The notes beneath the pieces are model-generated. The model did not search any database. It saw only the letters and a program-made list of their open reading frames with translations, and had not been told where the DNA came from. The position numbers were made by a program, and so were the translations under genes. Shown here in pieces: positions 1-12,368 of a stretch of DNA of 64,000 bases. This DNA comes from Prostheceraeus crozeri (taxonomy: Eukaryota; Platyhelminthes; Polycladida; Euryleptidae), in NCBI GenBank assembly GCA_907163375.1, contig CAJQUW010008625.1:1-64000 (forward strand), in the 5' to 3' direction. Numbering within the stretch: the stretch's first letter is position 1; each line of letters begins with the position of its first letter.

Positions 1-1265
1 AACGTACATTGTTTGGATGCAATCAAAAACTCCACAATGGAAAAAAATCAATATATTAGTAGAAAAATATCAATCTATGGAAAACAAGACAATACAAAAG
101 TTGAAGTAAGTTCTCATCCAGCAAGAGATATGATTAGCAAATGTTAAGGAAAAGATATTAATACAAGTAAAAACAAAGCTGTTTAACAACAATATTGAGC
201 AAATCGGTAAAATGAAGGCGAACAATGAAACTTTCACGAAAGCCACAGAAGAGAGTTTCAAAATATCCTACAAATTCGAACTGATACAAAATGTGTGACA
301 TAGGGAATGTTTTCATGGGAGGAATACACGGTTGTCTTCACATTTGCGGTCATGATGTCGAAGATATTTACGAGCACTCCTTGTCCTATTACTAAGTAGC
401 GCAACTGCCGATTCATTGTAAATTAGGAATTGAAGCAGTCTTTCATTACATTTAAATTTTGAATTTTGATCAATACATTGAGAAGTGGTTCTTGTGTCAA
501 CAATCTACGCGTAAGGATATCATTGCAGCTCCTCGCACTAGCCTAAACTTCAACATATACAAGAAACACCGCACAGCTCAGTGTAATTCCAACATTAGTT
601 GAACTCAATGTCTCCGCTTTGCTACTCGTGGCGTGCTTCGGATAGCATGGAGAGATCACTGAATTATGGTGGAACCACTAATGTAAGTCAAAACAATTGA
701 CATTTCCTCAGGGGAAAATTCCTAGACTTGATGTCACAGATTATTCACATTTACAAGAATTCAGACAATAAGTGACACAAACAAAGCAATCGGAAACAAC
801 CTATCATCATGTAAAAGATTAATTCTTTGCATTAGAACTATGGAAACTTCACAACCACCAAATAAAACATTGATGATGCGATCAAGTAGGAATGATGTTG
901 AAGATATTTCCACACTGAATGTGATACACGAAGATGCCATGTCTTGAAGTCTGAGAAGTTTTAGTGCTGGTGACCATTGTTGCAATTAGTTGGTCAATTA
1001 CTCCATTATCCGCTTATATGATTAACCTACTGACTACTTGGAAATTTCCGATATCTTAAAACCAACAAAATATAAAAGAATATGCATTATCTTCTCTCAT
1101 CCCACAAATTCACCGGCTGCTTTGTGCTCGGCAGCGTCTTGTACCTTCCACAAAGCTTTCAAGGGAGCACTTCACTTTGAAAGACTTAGTCCCTCAAAGC
1201 GTCTCCTACCAGTCAAGAATGAACGAATTAACATGCAGTCACAGCTGCTGATTTAGCTTTTTTAG
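1..1265. other. No gene recognised
   Basis: This AT-rich stretch holds only short open frames of fewer than 80 codons, with no recognisable domain, no RNA gene and no clear repeat. It lies downstream of the 3' end of the minus-strand kinase gene and is probably intergenic. Confidence 0.5.
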
Positions 1266-2064
1266 CATGGATTCTTGAGGGCAACAATGTAGGACATTTG
1301 AGCGCCTGTGAATGTCCTACATTGTTACTGAGTAAGTAGGGTTGTCAGCCGATATTTCACTTGTCATTTTTCTATGAAAATCGTTTATATATCTCCAATT
1401 CTAAATTAGATGGCCTTTATTGCATGATTAAGGCCGTCTAATTTCCTATGTAATACCATTGAGGTAGGAGCATTTCACCATCCATGTTCGCATTCCCAGT
1501 GAAAATGGCATTGAAGTGATTTATGGCTCTCAATTTGGACTCGTAGATATCTCAAGCTTGACATACTTTGACGCTCTGAGCTGCATGGGCTATGTAGAAA
1601 ACTATCATAGATTTTAGTCATTTGCAGATCAAAATCATAAATTTTTGATGTCATAGATTTTAGGTTCAGTGACAATGCATATATTACCTTTCAAATTATC
1701 AGCCTAAATCGTCTGCCGCTACGCGCCGACCAAACTGTCATTTGAAAGGTAATATATCTTCATTGTGTACTTATATTTCGAAATCTATGGTGCAATAATA
1801 AAGGAATAATGGCATTACCCTGCCGTCATTTTTCAATCCTTATAACATAGAAGTTACTGCTAACATCATAGACTTCTAAATTGCAGAAGAATGTTCTGTT
1901 ACATGAAGTCTATGGATAGATGTAGATGTAAGTAGACAATGGAAACACCACATGAGATTTCTCGGTAAGTAATGGACAAATCGCCGTCGCGGCCTCTGAT
2001 TTGTACATTACTTACCTTGAAATCTCATATGGTATTCCTACATCGTTGCCCTCAAAAATCCATG
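1266..2064. repeat. Dispersed palindrome-rich element, family A, copy 1
   Basis: The two ends are inverted copies of about 35 bp, the left starting CATGGATTCTTGAGGGCAAC and the right ending with its imperfect complement at 2037-2064. Inside are four hairpins: 1283-1326 (16-bp arms), 1406-1441 (15-bp arms, one mismatch), 1681-1755 (15-bp perfect arms) and 1952-2028 (about 31-bp arms). Related copies lie at 13229-13395 plus 30737-30830, where the Polinton interrupts them, and at 36127-36330. There is no coding capacity, so I infer a non-autonomous DNA transposon. No clear target duplication was found. Confidence 0.65.
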
Positions 2065-2532
2065 TTAATACTATTGTGCGCAATTAAAATTGGCTGAGCA
2101 GCAATGTAGGGAAAAAAGCGGGTAGCAATGCTATGAATACACACATAGATATCCGCTGAGAATTCTAGGACATCTTTCACATACATCCATATGGATGTAG
2201 ATATCATCATTGCGAGATGCATTGTTGCCTCCCTTTTCCTGTACCATAGCTAAATTACGCACAATATCACTGCCTGCTTCTGATGCGCATGCTTCGAATC
2301 AGTTAATGAAGAGAGAGCTATGAAGTGACAGGTGGATTGAAGATGCTCAACAATGATATACTTAGTGACATGTGCTGATCAGATGAAAGAGTCTGACGCA
2401 GTTAGATTCAAGTAGATTCCCCTCTGTTTGAAGTTTAATTTGAGATCAGATGTCAATAAAGTCCTTTCAATGTTACAAGGAGGACTCTGATGGAGAGGAG
2501 ATGGCGTCACCTGACTTGACACCGTCAGACTT
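2065..2532. other. Downstream region of the DIPK1-like gene
   Basis: No gene is seen. It probably holds the 3' untranslated region of the minus-strand kinase, but I could not find a convincing polyadenylation signal on the minus strand. Confidence 0.35.
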
Positions 2533-2961
2533 TCAGGCCACAGGGTGGCGCAGAATGGCTAACACACGTATCAATGACTTCTCCATCTTTGCATAAGCTT
2601 CTGTAATCGTATCCTCTCCTGGATTGAGACAAGTTTGGACGGCCATTCTCACTTCTGCAGTGACCGCAGCTGGTGAGGCAGACAACAAACCCCGCCATGA
2701 GTTAATAGGCGCAGGAGAGAAGATAGAACGACATGCGGCTTGTACAAGGGAAAATCCCGGCTGTCTTCTACACTGACCATCAACACATTGTCCACGGCAT
2801 GCGAAAAGTGAGCACTCTTCATCACGGAGACATTCACGGAGAAAGAGATCTTCTTCTACAAAGACAGTATCCAAATCAAGCAGTCTCAATGTTCCATCTC
2901 CTCCAATACCGAAATTGTCCGATTTCATATCACAGAGCAACAACCGCGGCGTCGAGGTGAG
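2533..2961 (-). CDS. DIPK1/FAM69-like protein kinase, coding exon 3 (kinase core and C-terminus)
   Basis: This is the last coding exon (142 codons plus stop) of a FAM69/DIPK1-family protein, a group of divergent kinases anchored in the ER/Golgi membrane with a cysteine-rich luminal part. It starts after a strong acceptor (TTATTTTCAG, phase 0). The first residues contain LCDMKSDNF, the family's equivalent of the kinase catalytic loop, then LLDLDTVF in the position of the metal-binding DFG motif. A cluster of six cysteines follows (around ECLRDEECSLFACRGQC) and then an alpha-helical tail, matching the order in vertebrate DIPK1 proteins. The frame stays open upstream to 3060, but those 33 codons have no counterpart in the family, so I placed the exon start at 2961. 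Which substrate it phosphorylates cannot be told from sequence. Confidence 0.82.
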   Translation of the reverse strand, partial: LTSTPRLLLCDMKSDNFGIGGDGTLRLLDLDTVFVEEDLFLRECLRDEECSLFACRGQCVDGQCRRQPGFSLVQAACRSIFSPAPINSWRGLLSASPAAVTAEVRMAVQTCLNPGEDTITEAYAKMEKSLIRVLAILRHPVA

Positions 2962-3140
2962 CTGAAAATAAGCGAGATACATGTGAGACTGACCGCGGAT
3001 AATGATTTTAACTAGCGACCTAGAATGCAGCAATTCTTCTAACTCCATGTCCGGGAGCATCTGGACGTTAGTATCAAATAAATATTAGATAGAAAAATAT
3101 TAACTAAGTAAATAATATGAAATCAATACCTAAATTTGAG

Positions 3141-3478
3141 CTAATAATAGCCTCTGACGTCATCAGATGACCTTAAATGATCTTTTTGACCTCATGGCAT
3201 GATAGATAGCGGCCATATTTATATTCGTTGACTCTAAAATGCTTGGTTTGGTCACAAATTGACATTTTATGCTCTCGTACTATGCAACTGCATTGATCAC
3301 GTGACCGATCTAAAGGCATGATTTTCGGACCTTAAATGCCATTTTGCGATGAAACTAAGCATTTTAGAGCAATAAAATATATTTTACCAACAAACAGAAA
3401 TGTGACCCTAATCTATCATTTTACGAGGTCAGAAAGGTCATCCGAGGTCACGTGATGACGTCAGAGGCTATTTTTAGC
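3141..3478. repeat. Palindromic element with ~140-bp arms
   Basis: The sequence from 3141 (GCTAATAATAGCCTCTGACG) is repeated inverted at the right end, finishing at 3478. Arms of about 140 bp are imperfect and surround a short centre. There is no reading frame. It looks like a foldback or MITE-type element. Confidence 0.6.
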
Positions 3479-4568
3479 AATTTTTGCACATTTGACCTCT
3501 CTGGGCGACTCCTAAACCTTGACCAATGGAGCTAAAACTTCACATGTACAATTTTCTTACCAAAAGGAATACCTTTAGTGACGTGCACCCTGACTTTTCC
3601 AACTTTCGATTTTTTTTGACCATCCTAAATCTATTTGCTATAAATAGAATCAGAATTTCGTTACCTTCAAAAATTTGGCATGACGCTAATTTGATCAGTT
3701 AACGCATGAAAACATCTGAAGACAATATTTGGAGTGTGTCCGTTTGCATTGGGATAGTTGTTGGATATCGGTTCATATCCTTTTGAGGTACTCATAGATT
3801 TCTTACTATGAGCCTGGCCATGTATGAGCCATGGACCTTATTTAAGTTATCTGTGTTCTTAGTAAATGACTATGATTTACGCTACCATAATGATGGTAGT
3901 AATTTGTATTTGAATTTATAATAGATCTGTCTATCTAGAGTGCCGAAGTCTTTTAGAAGAGCTTATAGAGAGAACTATAAATTGGGGTCATAAATACATA
4001 ACAATAGTGAAGATTTTCGAAATTATATGCAAATTATAAAGTCTACTGGAATCACAGTCCGGTGTTGAGAGCAGTACTAGATATTAACGCAACAAGTGCA
4101 TAATTGCATTTCACGAGTTAGATATCTTAAATGGCCAATCCCGTAGGATGAGAGCTATTTAAATCTAACGAGTTCGAATGCTATGATGAAGCAATCTCAT
4201 GCACGAGTTTTGTAGAGAATTTTATTTGACGACGTGCTATGATGATCAAGGACAGATTGTGATTGACATGTCTATGATTATCAAGAATATTTGAATAGAA
4301 ATTTAACCTGACCAATATAGTAAATATCTATTCTCAGATCTAATTATACTAAACCAGTCAAAGCTCGCCCATAATAACCATAGATTGCGTTCCTTCCCGT
4401 GCATTGGAGTAAATATTATCTCCTACGCGGGCAATAATCTGCTTTATAGGTCAAATAAAGTGAAAGGATATCTACATTATGCTCCCGAAGACAAATAAAA
4501 TACAGCAGCCGCTCATTTAAATACAAAAATGCATCTAGAATATTGACACAGGATAATCTGGCATTATT

Positions 4569-4780
4569 TTGTAAATAGAGCAATTAAGCATTGAATTGCC
4601 TCCTCAGTTGAAAAATGGGAACGTACCTGAATTACAATGAATAGGAGGTTGTGTCGATGTTGAGAGATGTAAACTAGGCCTGCTGATGATACCTGATATT
4701 GGATGGAATGGCAGCTATTCAAGTCTGTCTCCATTTTTCAACTGAGAATGCAACTCAATATTCAATTATTCTATTTACAA
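4569..4780. repeat. Foldback repeat with ~50-bp arms
   Basis: The left arm (4569-4620) and right arm (4729-4780) are imperfect inverted copies sharing CTCAGTTGAAAAATGG. The unrelated centre is about 110 bp. It is probably a MITE relic. Confidence 0.55.
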
Positions 4781-6060
4781 TGAGTTTACACAAAGCAGTA
4801 TTTATGAATACCACATCTAAAACCATTAAATTAATGGAAAAGATACAAGATCTTCAAGATGTCCTTGTAACAATTTCATCCCTCATAATTACAGGCGTTT
4901 GATAATTGTCTTGAATCTTTTCAACTCATTGTGTCAAGATAAGGAACATCCTCTGCATTTTCTTGAGCACCGAAGGTTGCTCCATACCAATAAGCATTGT
5001 GTGCCACATTGCATTTCGATCCTGAGACAGAACAGTTTCATCCTAACGATGATTCGACTTACGAATGCCGGTTTCAGATAGTGGTTCCCAGCATTCACCC
5101 CTACACTGTCCGATGTCATGTTACTTCTTTCTTGACCTCTACTGGCTGGACTCTGTCCTTCTTTCAAATGCCTGAGGTACATTTCAGTCAACAGTGACTC
5201 TTTTTTATTTTTTGATAGATGCTAATCTTTCTCTATTATAAATTTAATTTTTAAGGCTGTGCATCTTTAATGTACAGGACCGCGCTTGGTCGAGTTTGAG
5301 CGTCCAGGATTAAGCGATCGTCCTGACCAAGTTCCTGTTGATGACCTCATTAAAAATAGTCAAATAATTTGTATGCATATTTTGTACAATTCTATTTCAC
5401 GTTTTAGCTTAAGGAACTAATATTAATTCTCTTACACACCTGGTAGATTTTAGATAGCGTAATCCCTCTGTGTTAGCTAGATCTGGTATTTTGATTGGAA
5501 ACAGACCTGTCCTCTTATCATCTGAATGGGCAGACTATTAAATAGGATCTTTTCAATATATAAGTGATAAACATAATTTTGAACAGAACGACTTACTCGC
5601 CAATTCATTACACATGAGGAGAGGAGAAGCGTTGTTTGTCCTTCTAGTAAGTATTTTTAAAATTTTTAGACATTTTAGGATATAAAAATTTTCTTTTAAA
5701 TCATATTTTGTACCTATTGAAAATTAACTAGTCATTAGCTTGTTTTTTTTAACTTTGTTACCTTGAAGCACTTTGCTACGTTGAATTGTTACTTTTTCTT
5801 TTATGTGATTTATTTGAATGAATATTGAGGCATTTTTGGAAAATAAACGCATTATTATCATTATTAATTACTGCAGACGTACAAACTTAGGCGATTTGCC
5901 AGTAGTGTGTTTAAAGTGATATTTAATGAATTTCCGCTGAATTTTCACTAATTTGCAGATTGCACATCTCAACACTGTATTTGTAGTAAAAGACTGACAA
6001 TATTGCCTATAAATCTATCATGAGTAGCAGTTACAGTTCATCGCTATTACTAAGAATAAC

Positions 6061-6120
6061 ATTGATTTGATTTTATTATTTGACTGCTTGATTGATTTGA
6101 TTTTATTATTTGACTGCTTG
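6061..6120. repeat. Perfect 30-bp tandem duplication
   Basis: Two identical adjacent 30-bp units starting ATTGATTTGATTTTATTATT. It lies in intron 2 of the kinase gene. Confidence 0.9.
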
Positions 6121-6437
6121 ACCAAAATAAAAACACGGAGTTCACACTGAAAAGTGTTCTTGCTTTTACTGGTAAGAATAACAGTTACAAAAATTATGAT
6201 AACTTCATATGCAAATTTTCGATGCTCTGCAACTGATTTGATTAATTCCGTAAGAAATTGAAAAAAATTCTCGATTTTCCCATGAACCAAATTGATAAAA
6301 TTTTGATTGGTTATTCAAAATGCATAGAAACTAAAAAATCACAAGATCTTTGAGTGGCAGCTCGCGTAGATATGCAGTAATATCAGGGTCTAGGGTTCTC
6401 CACCTTGCTAATGTCATCAAGTCTTCGTCTGACTCAC

Positions 6438-7064
6438 CTCAAGATTCCGAAGGACTTTAATGATTTCCACTGCGTACACCGCTCGCTTCTCCCAAGACTG
6501 AACAGTGTGTGACCGCAATGTCAGCATTCCCAACTGCAACTCAGCCGGTGTTGAAGCATCGTCCACAGCGTACAGAGGTCCACATGACCCAAGCAACGGC
6601 GGGACGAGATTCTCAACATTCAAGTGCTTCAAGAGAATGTACTCCCGTTGCTCCGCCAAGGCCCAGACCGAGTTCTTGAGGATAGCGGGCGCTGGGATGT
6701 CGCTGCCAACAAGAGGACGATCCCAGAACTCGCGCATCAACTCATCTGTGTCCGGTTGGCGCAGGAACACTTGTGTAATTGAGGCAGTGATTCTTTTCCG
6801 CGTCTGTTCCGTCCAAGTTCGGTGAAGATCGAATTTTCCAGCATCGAATTGGACGGATGTCTGTGAAGATTTCATCACGAATGAGGTGATTTGAGGATTC
6901 GGAAGTACATTCGTGGCTTCATCCGGGGATTTCGAAGGATCACGATGAAATAGAAGAACTTTCTTCCCACTGGAATGCCCAAGACAACTTCGAAGACGCC
7001 AGGTTGGACTGCATATGATTGGACACATCTTCCCATCGATTATATTCTGTTCATATGAATGACA
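6438..7064 (-). CDS. DIPK1/FAM69-like protein kinase, coding exon 2
   Basis: This 209-codon exon encodes the middle of the kinase. It starts after a textbook acceptor (CCTTCATTTCTGCAG) and ends at GAG/GTGAGT, both in phase 0. The start, CHSYEQNIIDGKMCPIIC, matches the FAM69 segment that follows the membrane anchor (a cysteine, then a V/I-I-D-G and two cysteines). Further on, SVWALAEQREYILLKHL and LLGSCGPLYAVD match the family's N-lobe and hinge-like region. An EF-hand-like insertion seen in some vertebrate paralogues is not evident. Short plus-strand frames across it are antisense shadows. Confidence 0.82.
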
Positions 7065-7236
7065 CTGCAGAAATGAAGGAAAATTCATCAACAACTGCTA
7101 CAGAGAAGTATTTGTTTCTTATGAAAATCAGTTGACAGTGACGATCTGTAGTTCATCAAGAGACTACAACAGGGGCTGAGATCAAGCTTTTCAATTTTTC
7201 ACGATGGTCTCCGTCCGTTTATTAAATAGGAAAACA

Positions 7237-7261
7237 ATATAGGAATTATAGCTATCTGTCG
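7237..7261. repeat. Single arm of the 7815-7895 hairpin
   Basis: TAGGAATTATAGCTATCTGT recurs here about 580 bp upstream of the complete hairpin, apparently as a lone arm. Confidence 0.55.
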
Positions 7262-7814
7262 TAGGCATAAATTGGAAGACATCCGAGAGGGTGTAGCTCT
7301 CTATGACAAAGTAATGTGTCACCTATTTCTGGCAATCATATGTCTATGCGCATAGCTCTACCATAGCTGAGGAACATTGAGTTGATTTAATTTTCGAAAA
7401 AACTACTCAATAACTTAACCCCTCTTGAGAGGAAGATTAAATTTTATGAATAGTTAGTCACCAATTGGTCTATTAATAGGAAGTGTAGTTCCCGATTTCA
7501 TTTTCTTCATGGAGTAGTTCCAGCTTCAAGTGAGACGCTGTAGGTTAATTCTAGCAAGTTTAGTACTTATACTGTAGTTTCGCATGCATTTTAATTTATT
7601 TTCTTCAAAGTTCATTACAGATTCATTATTTTGTACAGTAGGCTCAATCTTAGTTTATTTTAGGTGGTTAGCTGAGATTCCTAGGGGATGATGATTCTTA
7701 TCTAAATATTAGTTCATTCATTTGCATGATCGCTCAAATCTGATTTGTATCCATAAAGTCCGTCAAGGGACAATAGATATGCTAGAAATGAGGGTTATAA
7801 TAAGAAAACAATGT

Positions 7815-7895
7815 AGGAATTATAGCTATCTGTCGAGTGTGCCGCGCAGGAGGACATCTTCCGATCTATGGCCTCGACAGATAGCTATAATTCCT
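7815..7895. repeat. Hairpin with 22-bp perfect arms
   Basis: AGGAATTATAGCTATCTGTC continues to 7836 and is repeated exactly inverted at 7874-7895 around a 37-bp loop that is richer in G and C than its surroundings. It resembles the hairpins of family A. Confidence 0.8.
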
Positions 7896-7975
7896 ATTCA
7901 AGCCTAAACCATCATGGATTAAAATATCTTTTTTCTTGAGAGAGGGAATATCAACTTTTCCTCATGCAGCTATGT

Positions 7976-8093
7976 TGTACAGCCCGAGCACAGCGAGGCC
8001 ACGCCGACCGCAACCGCCCGACCCAGGAATCGAACCGAAGTCCGCGGTGGAGACATGCTCCCACCTTCTTCACTAGGCCACGCTGACGGTGCA
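7976..8093 (-). repeat. tRNA-derived SINE head, type 1, copy 1
   Basis: Read on the minus strand, an A-box-like TGGCCTAGTGAAG is followed about 40 bp later by a B box, GGTTCGATTCC (8026-8036). A second copy of the same head lies at 52165-52265. It does not fold as an intact tRNA, so it is a SINE rather than a tRNA gene. Confidence 0.65.
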
Positions 8094-8179
8094 AAAGATG
8101 TCCCATGACCAGCGTGCGAATCATCACAGCTTGACAATTGATGAGATAAAAAAAAATAGAATAAATGTTCCTTGCTTAT

Positions 8180-8382
8180 ACTCGGAAGCACATTTGGTGA
8201 AACACCGCTCTTCCATGTGGCCGAGTTCCATTTATCCCATTCTCGTTCTTTTTGTGCTGAGTGTTTAGCAAGAACGCAGAGTGCACCTATTTTAAAAGTC
8301 TCAGGTTTGACCCGACCAAGGTTCGAACCAAGGTCTCCCGGACGCAGAGCGAACACTCTACCACAAGGCCACAGCGCCGGGG
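8180..8382 (-). repeat. tRNA-derived SINE, type 2
   Basis: The minus strand shows an A-box-like TGTGGTAGAGTG (8354-8365) and a B box GGTTCGAACC (8320-8329), then an unrelated body. This is the usual plan of a tRNA-derived SINE. It lies back to back with the type 1 SINE. Confidence 0.65.
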
Positions 8383-8663
8383 AGAGATGCTAATTCCAAT
8401 CTGACTGCTAATGATATAAAATCGAGCATCTCGCAACAAAAGGATTGATAATCGATTGTATATTTAGATCAGTTGATGATCAGAAACTACTAAGTTCAAC
8501 TATTCAGCAAAACACAAGCCAAAATAGAAATTAGGAAGAAAAACAGACATTTTATGCTTCATCGCTACTTCTCCAGTCATTCTCATCTGATGGATCTTGA
8601 TTTTAGACAGATGAAGCGCATGTCGGCTCATTATTTAAACCAGTCAAATAAGCTGTCTTATGT

Positions 8664-9330
8664 AAAAGCCGGATATGATATGGAGGCTGATTGCAAAAAG
8701 TAGCGGACGGAGCACAGAACCTTGATGGATTCCGCTTCAATGTCACTGATGGAGTTCATCAGGGTTCTGTGCTCAGTCCACTATTTTTTGCAATTACTCT
8801 CGATGTTGTGACCGAAAACTATGGGTATACTGATGACCTCCTCCTCATCGCGGAAACGAGAGAGCAACTGTCTGCTAAGATTGCTTTATGGAAAGATATC
8901 TTTGCCGAGAAAGGTTTAGTCGTAAATATTGACAAGTCCGAAGTCATGCGATGCAAATCCCAGTTCAACGCTTCCTGCACAATCTGCCAGCATGGTGTCG
9001 GTGCTAGCTCATTATTGTGCACTTCCTGCAATGGGTGGACGCATAAGCGGTGCAGTGGCGTGAGTGGCAGCTTGAGAGCCGTAGTGAGTTACGTTTGTGG
9101 ACGTTGTCGTGCAGCTTACAAGTGATTCGAACAGCGCTCACTTGGAGATCAACGGTGACCGGCTCCAAAAAGTCAAAATTCTATTACCTTGGGGACATGC
9201 TGGAAGAAGGTGGGGCGCTGTCGCTGCCGTACAGACTCGAATTAGATGTGGTTGGAGTAAGTTCAGAGAACTCTCGCGCTTTTTGAAAACCAAAGCACCA
9301 AATTTAAGAACAAAGGCAAAGGCACATCGT
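8664..9330 (+). mobile_element. LINE fragment A: reverse transcriptase plus zinc finger
   Basis: A 5'- and 3'-truncated LINE piece. The largest open frame (8691-9125) reads through GVHQGSVLSPLFF (RT motif 4), YTDDLLLIAET (the YADD active-site block, here with T for A), and a C-x2-C/H-rich finger (CTICQHGVGASSLLCTSC). Past 9125 the homology continues in another frame (YLGDMLEEGG, then WSKFRELSRFL), so the copy carries at least one frameshift. The end matches LINE fragment D (43995-44592) closely enough to call them one family, RTE/CRE-like by layout. It is a dead copy. Confidence 0.75.
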
Positions 9331-9379
9331 TGGACTTCGCATCGGCCACTGGTCATCACTGAACATCTTTCATCCTCAT

Positions 9380-10190
9380 TCTCCCTTGGATTACGCCGTT
9401 ATTCGTCTTTTTTGGCAATATCTGCAGTCCCTCCGTCTCCGTGTGAATTGTGATTACCGGCTCCACCTCGTCTCCAGTGTTGGGTCTCTGTTATCAGCCG
9501 GCCCTTTGACTCATCAATTTTCGCAGTCACTTGAAACTTCAGAATTTCCTTCACTATGGAAAATCGCCCACATAAAACCTATTCCCAAAAGGCAATGTCA
9601 AAGTATTGATGACCTCAGACCAATATCATTATTGCCTGTTTTCTCTAGAGTGTTTGAAAAATGTGTGTCTGACTCTATTCGCGACAAACTGCTATCGCTG
9701 AACGGAGCTTCGACTCTTCAATCTGTGATCACTATTCACGACTTTGCCACAGATCAGCTGGATAAGACACTTAAGGAGTCATTATATTATCTTCCGATTT
9801 GAGACGTTTATTTGACATACTCAACCACGAGCATCTCACCCAGACACTTTGTGACGGAAATCTTCCTCCTTCATTCATTCATTGGTGTTCCAGCTATTTG
9901 ACCGGTAGAAAACAAAAAGTGGCTATTCAACGATTCACTCTCAGCTCATTAAGAGATGTTGCTTCAGGTGTTGCTCAAGGCTCAATTCTTGCTCCTTACC
10001 TTTTCTCTGCTCATATGGGTTCGCTTGCAACTGATGACCAAATGCGCTGATAACGTTGTGATAGTCATCCCATATCACGATGTATCATCTGTACTAAATA
10101 TGGTGCAAAGAGAAATTGACAACATTCAAGGTTGGTGCGACAACCATGGTCTGGAGTTGAACAGTAGTAACATTCAATGAAAGGTTAAAA
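9380..10190 (+). mobile_element. LINE fragment B: jockey/CR1-like reverse transcriptase
   Basis: A second LINE begins directly after fragment A on the same strand. Visible RT blocks, in order, are: SLWKIAHIKPIPKR, DDLRPISLLPVFSRVFEKCV, FIHWCSSYLTGRKQKV, GVAQGSILAPYLF and a degraded YADD block (CADNVVIVIPYHD). The frame shifts near 9800 and again near 10040, and the 3' end is lost. It is of a different clade from fragment A, so two independent insertions or a nested pair are implied. Confidence 0.78.
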
Positions 10191-12368
10191 TGGGATTCTC
10201 ATGTTATTAAGTTAGCCAGTCAGTGAAAATATCTACTGAAGCAAATACAGAAGTTGCCAAATATGTCTGATATGCTAATTCTTTGATTCGATGGATATAA
10301 CGTGCGTGAATTCCCGTATTGTCCACAAGAAATATAACAGCAGCATCAGTCTGAAGGACTTGAAATTATCGGTAGACTCGACAATCTGGCATCTTCCGAA
10401 GTTTGGAGAAAGCCGACGACGATGTGCTAAAGAAAAGTTCGGGAGGAAAACGTTCATTTCTAACATGTGATGTGCCCTTATGTTTGTTGAAAGAAATTGC
10501 TTTCGAGACTATCATATTGACGCATGATGGAAAGTTATGAAAATGATGTGTTCATATATTGCTCGATACAGAATATACATTGTACAAAAGTTGGATAAAT
10601 AAGACGTTTGATGACATCTACTGATTCAACGTAGTAGGAAAAAAATATTCATGAAAAAAATCTAAATTTTTACCCTTAGCGACGATTGAATCAGTCTACA
10701 GATTTCCGACATTTAGTAAATGTATGACAATATGAATACATAAGAGTATTATGCTATCTTACTGCTTTAACATCCACATGAAAAAAAAAAATTTCCAATT
10801 CGCTCTCGCTTGTCTCGGAGAGAGGCGTCATCCTGTGCAACTCCCACAGACTTAGGATTAGGGAATATGTTTGTTAAATGATTCGTGAATATTTTGTTAA
10901 ATTGCTAGATTAACAAATGCACCTCAAGCATTCAACAAATGCATTCAAATGCACCTCAAGCATTTAACTGGTCGAGAGAGTGCTGATAAAACCAGAATGT
11001 GACGTCCACATCTTACTCTCATCATTGAAGTACCAAATTTTTGATAATTAGCATGCTTTGACAACATCTTCTATGTTCACAGATGCTAGGCTGATGAGTC
11101 CTGTGTTTGAAGTAAATAATAACTGATAATTTTATTCTTGACTGAAATTTGGATGGCTGCGATGACTGGCCTGTGAAAATCGAGCGACAAATGTTTCAAC
11201 TTTTATCACTTCATTCGCTTCCGCGTAGTAATTTCGATCTTCTCAAAACTTGGTTGAGTATCATAAAAAGAAAGAACTTCATCCCCGTTAAAACTTCTCA
11301 TTCATATGTGCTGCTCACTTCGTTGGCGGTGATTATAACTGCGCAACACTGAGTTAGAAATTTACGAGCTTTTAAACTGACCGCGCTCATTACGTTTTTC
11401 GCGCGAGCCTCAGCAACCGAAACTAAGGAAGAAATGGAGAAGCAGTAACAGTCAGAGCAGAAATATATTCAATTTAACAGGAATGTCCTTGAAACTGTAT
11501 ATTCACCTTAACTTCGGGCTCGGTTTTATTTATGTGGAACTGGATCAGCCAGATTCCGTCGAAGAGCACGCATTGGTCTTCCAACTGATCGGTCTAAAAA
11601 GGTAGTTGAAGTTACCTGTGGCTTACTTAAAATGAATTGCGAACACAATTGATTCATTGACTCTAGCAAATAAGTTGGGATTAAAGCATAAACTGGCAAT
11701 CATGAAGGTGTTCATATTCATAAAAGGAACGTTCATCTATAACTACAAAGCGTTTAATTGCAAACTTGCCATGGAAAGAGATGCAATTTTATCAAGCTGT
11801 AATTACGAAAAGACTAAATAAACACCTGTATCAGAAACCGCACGTGCTGCGTGATTACCATAAGTGGAAATGGTGTCAGTATTTACCTACCATCATATGA
11901 GCTTCTAATTATGATCGCTTTTATCAATGAGTTATTGCTACGACTCTAATACTATCCGCCAACTTCTTGCCCCAGTATTTTCTGGTGAGAGACATTTATG
12001 ATTTGTTTACCGACTTCACATGTTGATGAGAGCAAGTAGTCTTTCTATAATCCTGGCTAAGTTGCACTGACTAGGATGTTGGATAGACTGTGTACGTGTC
12101 GGGAGAGTGAAGTCGCTTCGTGTTTCTATTCATTATCCTAGTCAGTGGTAAGTTGTCACTTCTGCATGAGTGGCATGAATTTGCCAATGACACAGTAGCA
12201 ATTGTATCGTGAAATTCACGCCAGCCATCAGCCAGCATACATAAAAGATTGCGAACTGTCGGAACATCCTGATTCTTCATTTACTTCCATTATCATTACA
12301 CCTCTGCGCTTGGCGCCATACTAATAGTGTGTCCTACTTCCTATCTGTGAGACTCATTTTCTGCAAGC
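10191..12368. other. Intronic stretch with no gene recognised
   Basis: Only short frames are seen. A hairpin with 13-bp perfect arms (CACTGACTAGGAT) lies at 12065-12147. Nothing else could be supported. Confidence 0.45.

Larger units (their letters stand above)
2962..6437 (-). other. Intron 2 of the DIPK1-like gene
   Basis: The intron runs from GAG/GTGAGT (donor, 6437 downwards) to TTATTTTCAG (acceptor, ending at 2962). Both flanking exons are in phase 0. It holds two palindromic elements (3141-3478 and 4569-4780) and a 30-bp duplication at 6061-6120. No other gene was recognised. Confidence 0.75.

Noticed and set aside
2649-2960. Open frames overlapping the last kinase exon in other frames
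   Set aside because: They are shadows of the DIPK1-like exon, whose frame has family motifs and splice sites.
2962-3060. In-frame 5' extension of kinase exon 3
   Set aside because: It has no counterpart in the family, and a strong acceptor at 2961 gives a better join in the same phase.
6505-6825. A 106-codon plus-strand frame
   Set aside because: It is antisense to kinase exon 2 and has no domain of its own.
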